NCBI GenBank assembly: GCA_030639215.1
Contig: DAOWDD010000050.1
Location: 1 to 5,195 of the forward strand
DNA: 5,195 nucleotides
Reading direction: 5' to 3'
Origin: Dehalococcoidia bacterium
Lineage (GTDB): Bacteria; Chloroflexota; Dehalococcoidia; Dehalococcoidales; UBA5760
The notes beneath the pieces were generated by a model, which ran no database searches, was not told where the DNA came from, and worked only from the letters and a program-made list of their open reading frames with translations. The translations under genes and the position numbers were made by a program. This document shows, in pieces, positions 4,931 to 5,195 of the stretch (position 1 is its first letter; every line of letters begins with the position of its first letter).

Positions 4931-5195
4931 TTGGTAGAAAAAACGTGGAAGCCGACTACGGCTGGAACACTGAATATAATATCGGGCTGTTTTGGAATCG
5001 CGCTTGGGGTGTGGCTCGCCAACATCGGTAGACTGGATTGGGACATTCCCGCCCTGGTGGTTGCTATCGTAGGTGTGTTGGGTATCTCCAGGATACCCCT
5101 GGGGGTAATTGCTCTAATCGGGGGGATATTCGCCAGGAGGAGAAAGCTCTGGGAATTAGCACTGGCCGGCTCTATTCTGGCTATACTCTGCGCAC
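4931..5195 (+). CDS. Multi-pass membrane protein, 3'-truncated by window edge
   Basis: The frame stays open to the window end; 88 residues are visible from the chosen start. It begins MVEKTWKPTTAGTLNIISG, then has hydrophobic segments at about 11-30, 39-67 (with IPLGVIALIGGIF, possibly two short helices), and from about 74 on. A basic turn, ARRRK (68-72), is likely cytoplasmic. The Lys-Pro-Thr entry into helix 1 and the GGIFARRRKLWELALAGSI block resemble small four-helix membrane proteins of unknown function that I associate with Chloroflexota; this is recall only. I chose TTG at 4931 because AAGGAG (4919-4924) lies 6 bases upstream and the product then starts at the conserved-looking region. 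ATG at 4913 in the same frame would add six residues but has only a distant GGAG (4893-4896). The 4707 promoter probably drives it. Confidence 0.75.
   Translation, partial: MVEKTWKPTTAGTLNIISGCFGIALGVWLANIGRLDWDIPALVVAIVGVLGISRIPLGVIALIGGIFARRRKLWELALAGSILAILCA

Noticed and set aside
4822..5046. 74-codon minus-strand frame near the right end
   Set aside because: It overlaps the repeat-bearing leader and the membrane gene antisense, with no ribosome binding site or domain seen.

Overview
The window comes from a moderately GC-rich bacterial chromosome. It holds the 3' part of a ribosomal-protein operon (rplK-rplA-rplJ-rplL), a short inner-membrane protein gene, an oppositely oriented pair (a comM/yifB-type AAA+ helicase gene followed by a SemiSWEET gene), and the start of a multi-pass membrane protein gene that runs off the right edge. 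The gene style, including short membrane proteins beginning VEKTWKPTTAG and rplL not followed by rpoB, reminds me of Chloroflexota of the Dehalococcoidia type. This is an impression from memory, not a demonstrated placement.

Layout: 1-365 is the C-terminal five sixths of L11, and 368-1081 is L1. Bases 1082-1271 form an untranslated leader matching the L10 leader RNA, with an intrinsic terminator and a competing long-range antiterminator pairing. L10 follows at 1272-1796 and L7/L12 at 1799-2329. L7/L12 carries an unusual Lys/Glu/Ala-rich extension of about 52 residues ahead of the canonical protein, and a well-placed internal GTG could start the normal-length form. Then comes a short spacer with a perfect 9-bp hairpin whose 3' arm runs into a ribosome binding site, and a two-helix membrane protein (2413-2670). 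On the minus strand comM (4485-2968) and the SemiSWEET gene (2930-2667) look like one transcription unit. Its last stop codon overlaps the stop of the plus-strand gene.

The 4486-4930 stretch is a divergent intergenic region. It holds a likely comM promoter on the minus strand, a strong sigma70-like promoter on the plus strand (TTGACA-18-TATACT), and a long leader containing a degenerate 73-bp-offset direct repeat before the right-edge gene.

How the genes relate: the four ribosomal proteins build two functional parts of the 50S subunit, the L11/L10-(L12)n GTPase-activating stalk and the L1 stalk. The leader ahead of rplJ is placed to set stalk output by attenuation. The remaining genes (DNA branch migration, sugar transport, unknown membrane proteins) have no obvious functional link to the ribosomal operon. 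I see no defence system, mobile element, CRISPR array, tRNA or rRNA. The most unusual items are the extended L7/L12 with two candidate starts, the clean attenuator, and the repeat-bearing leader near the right end.
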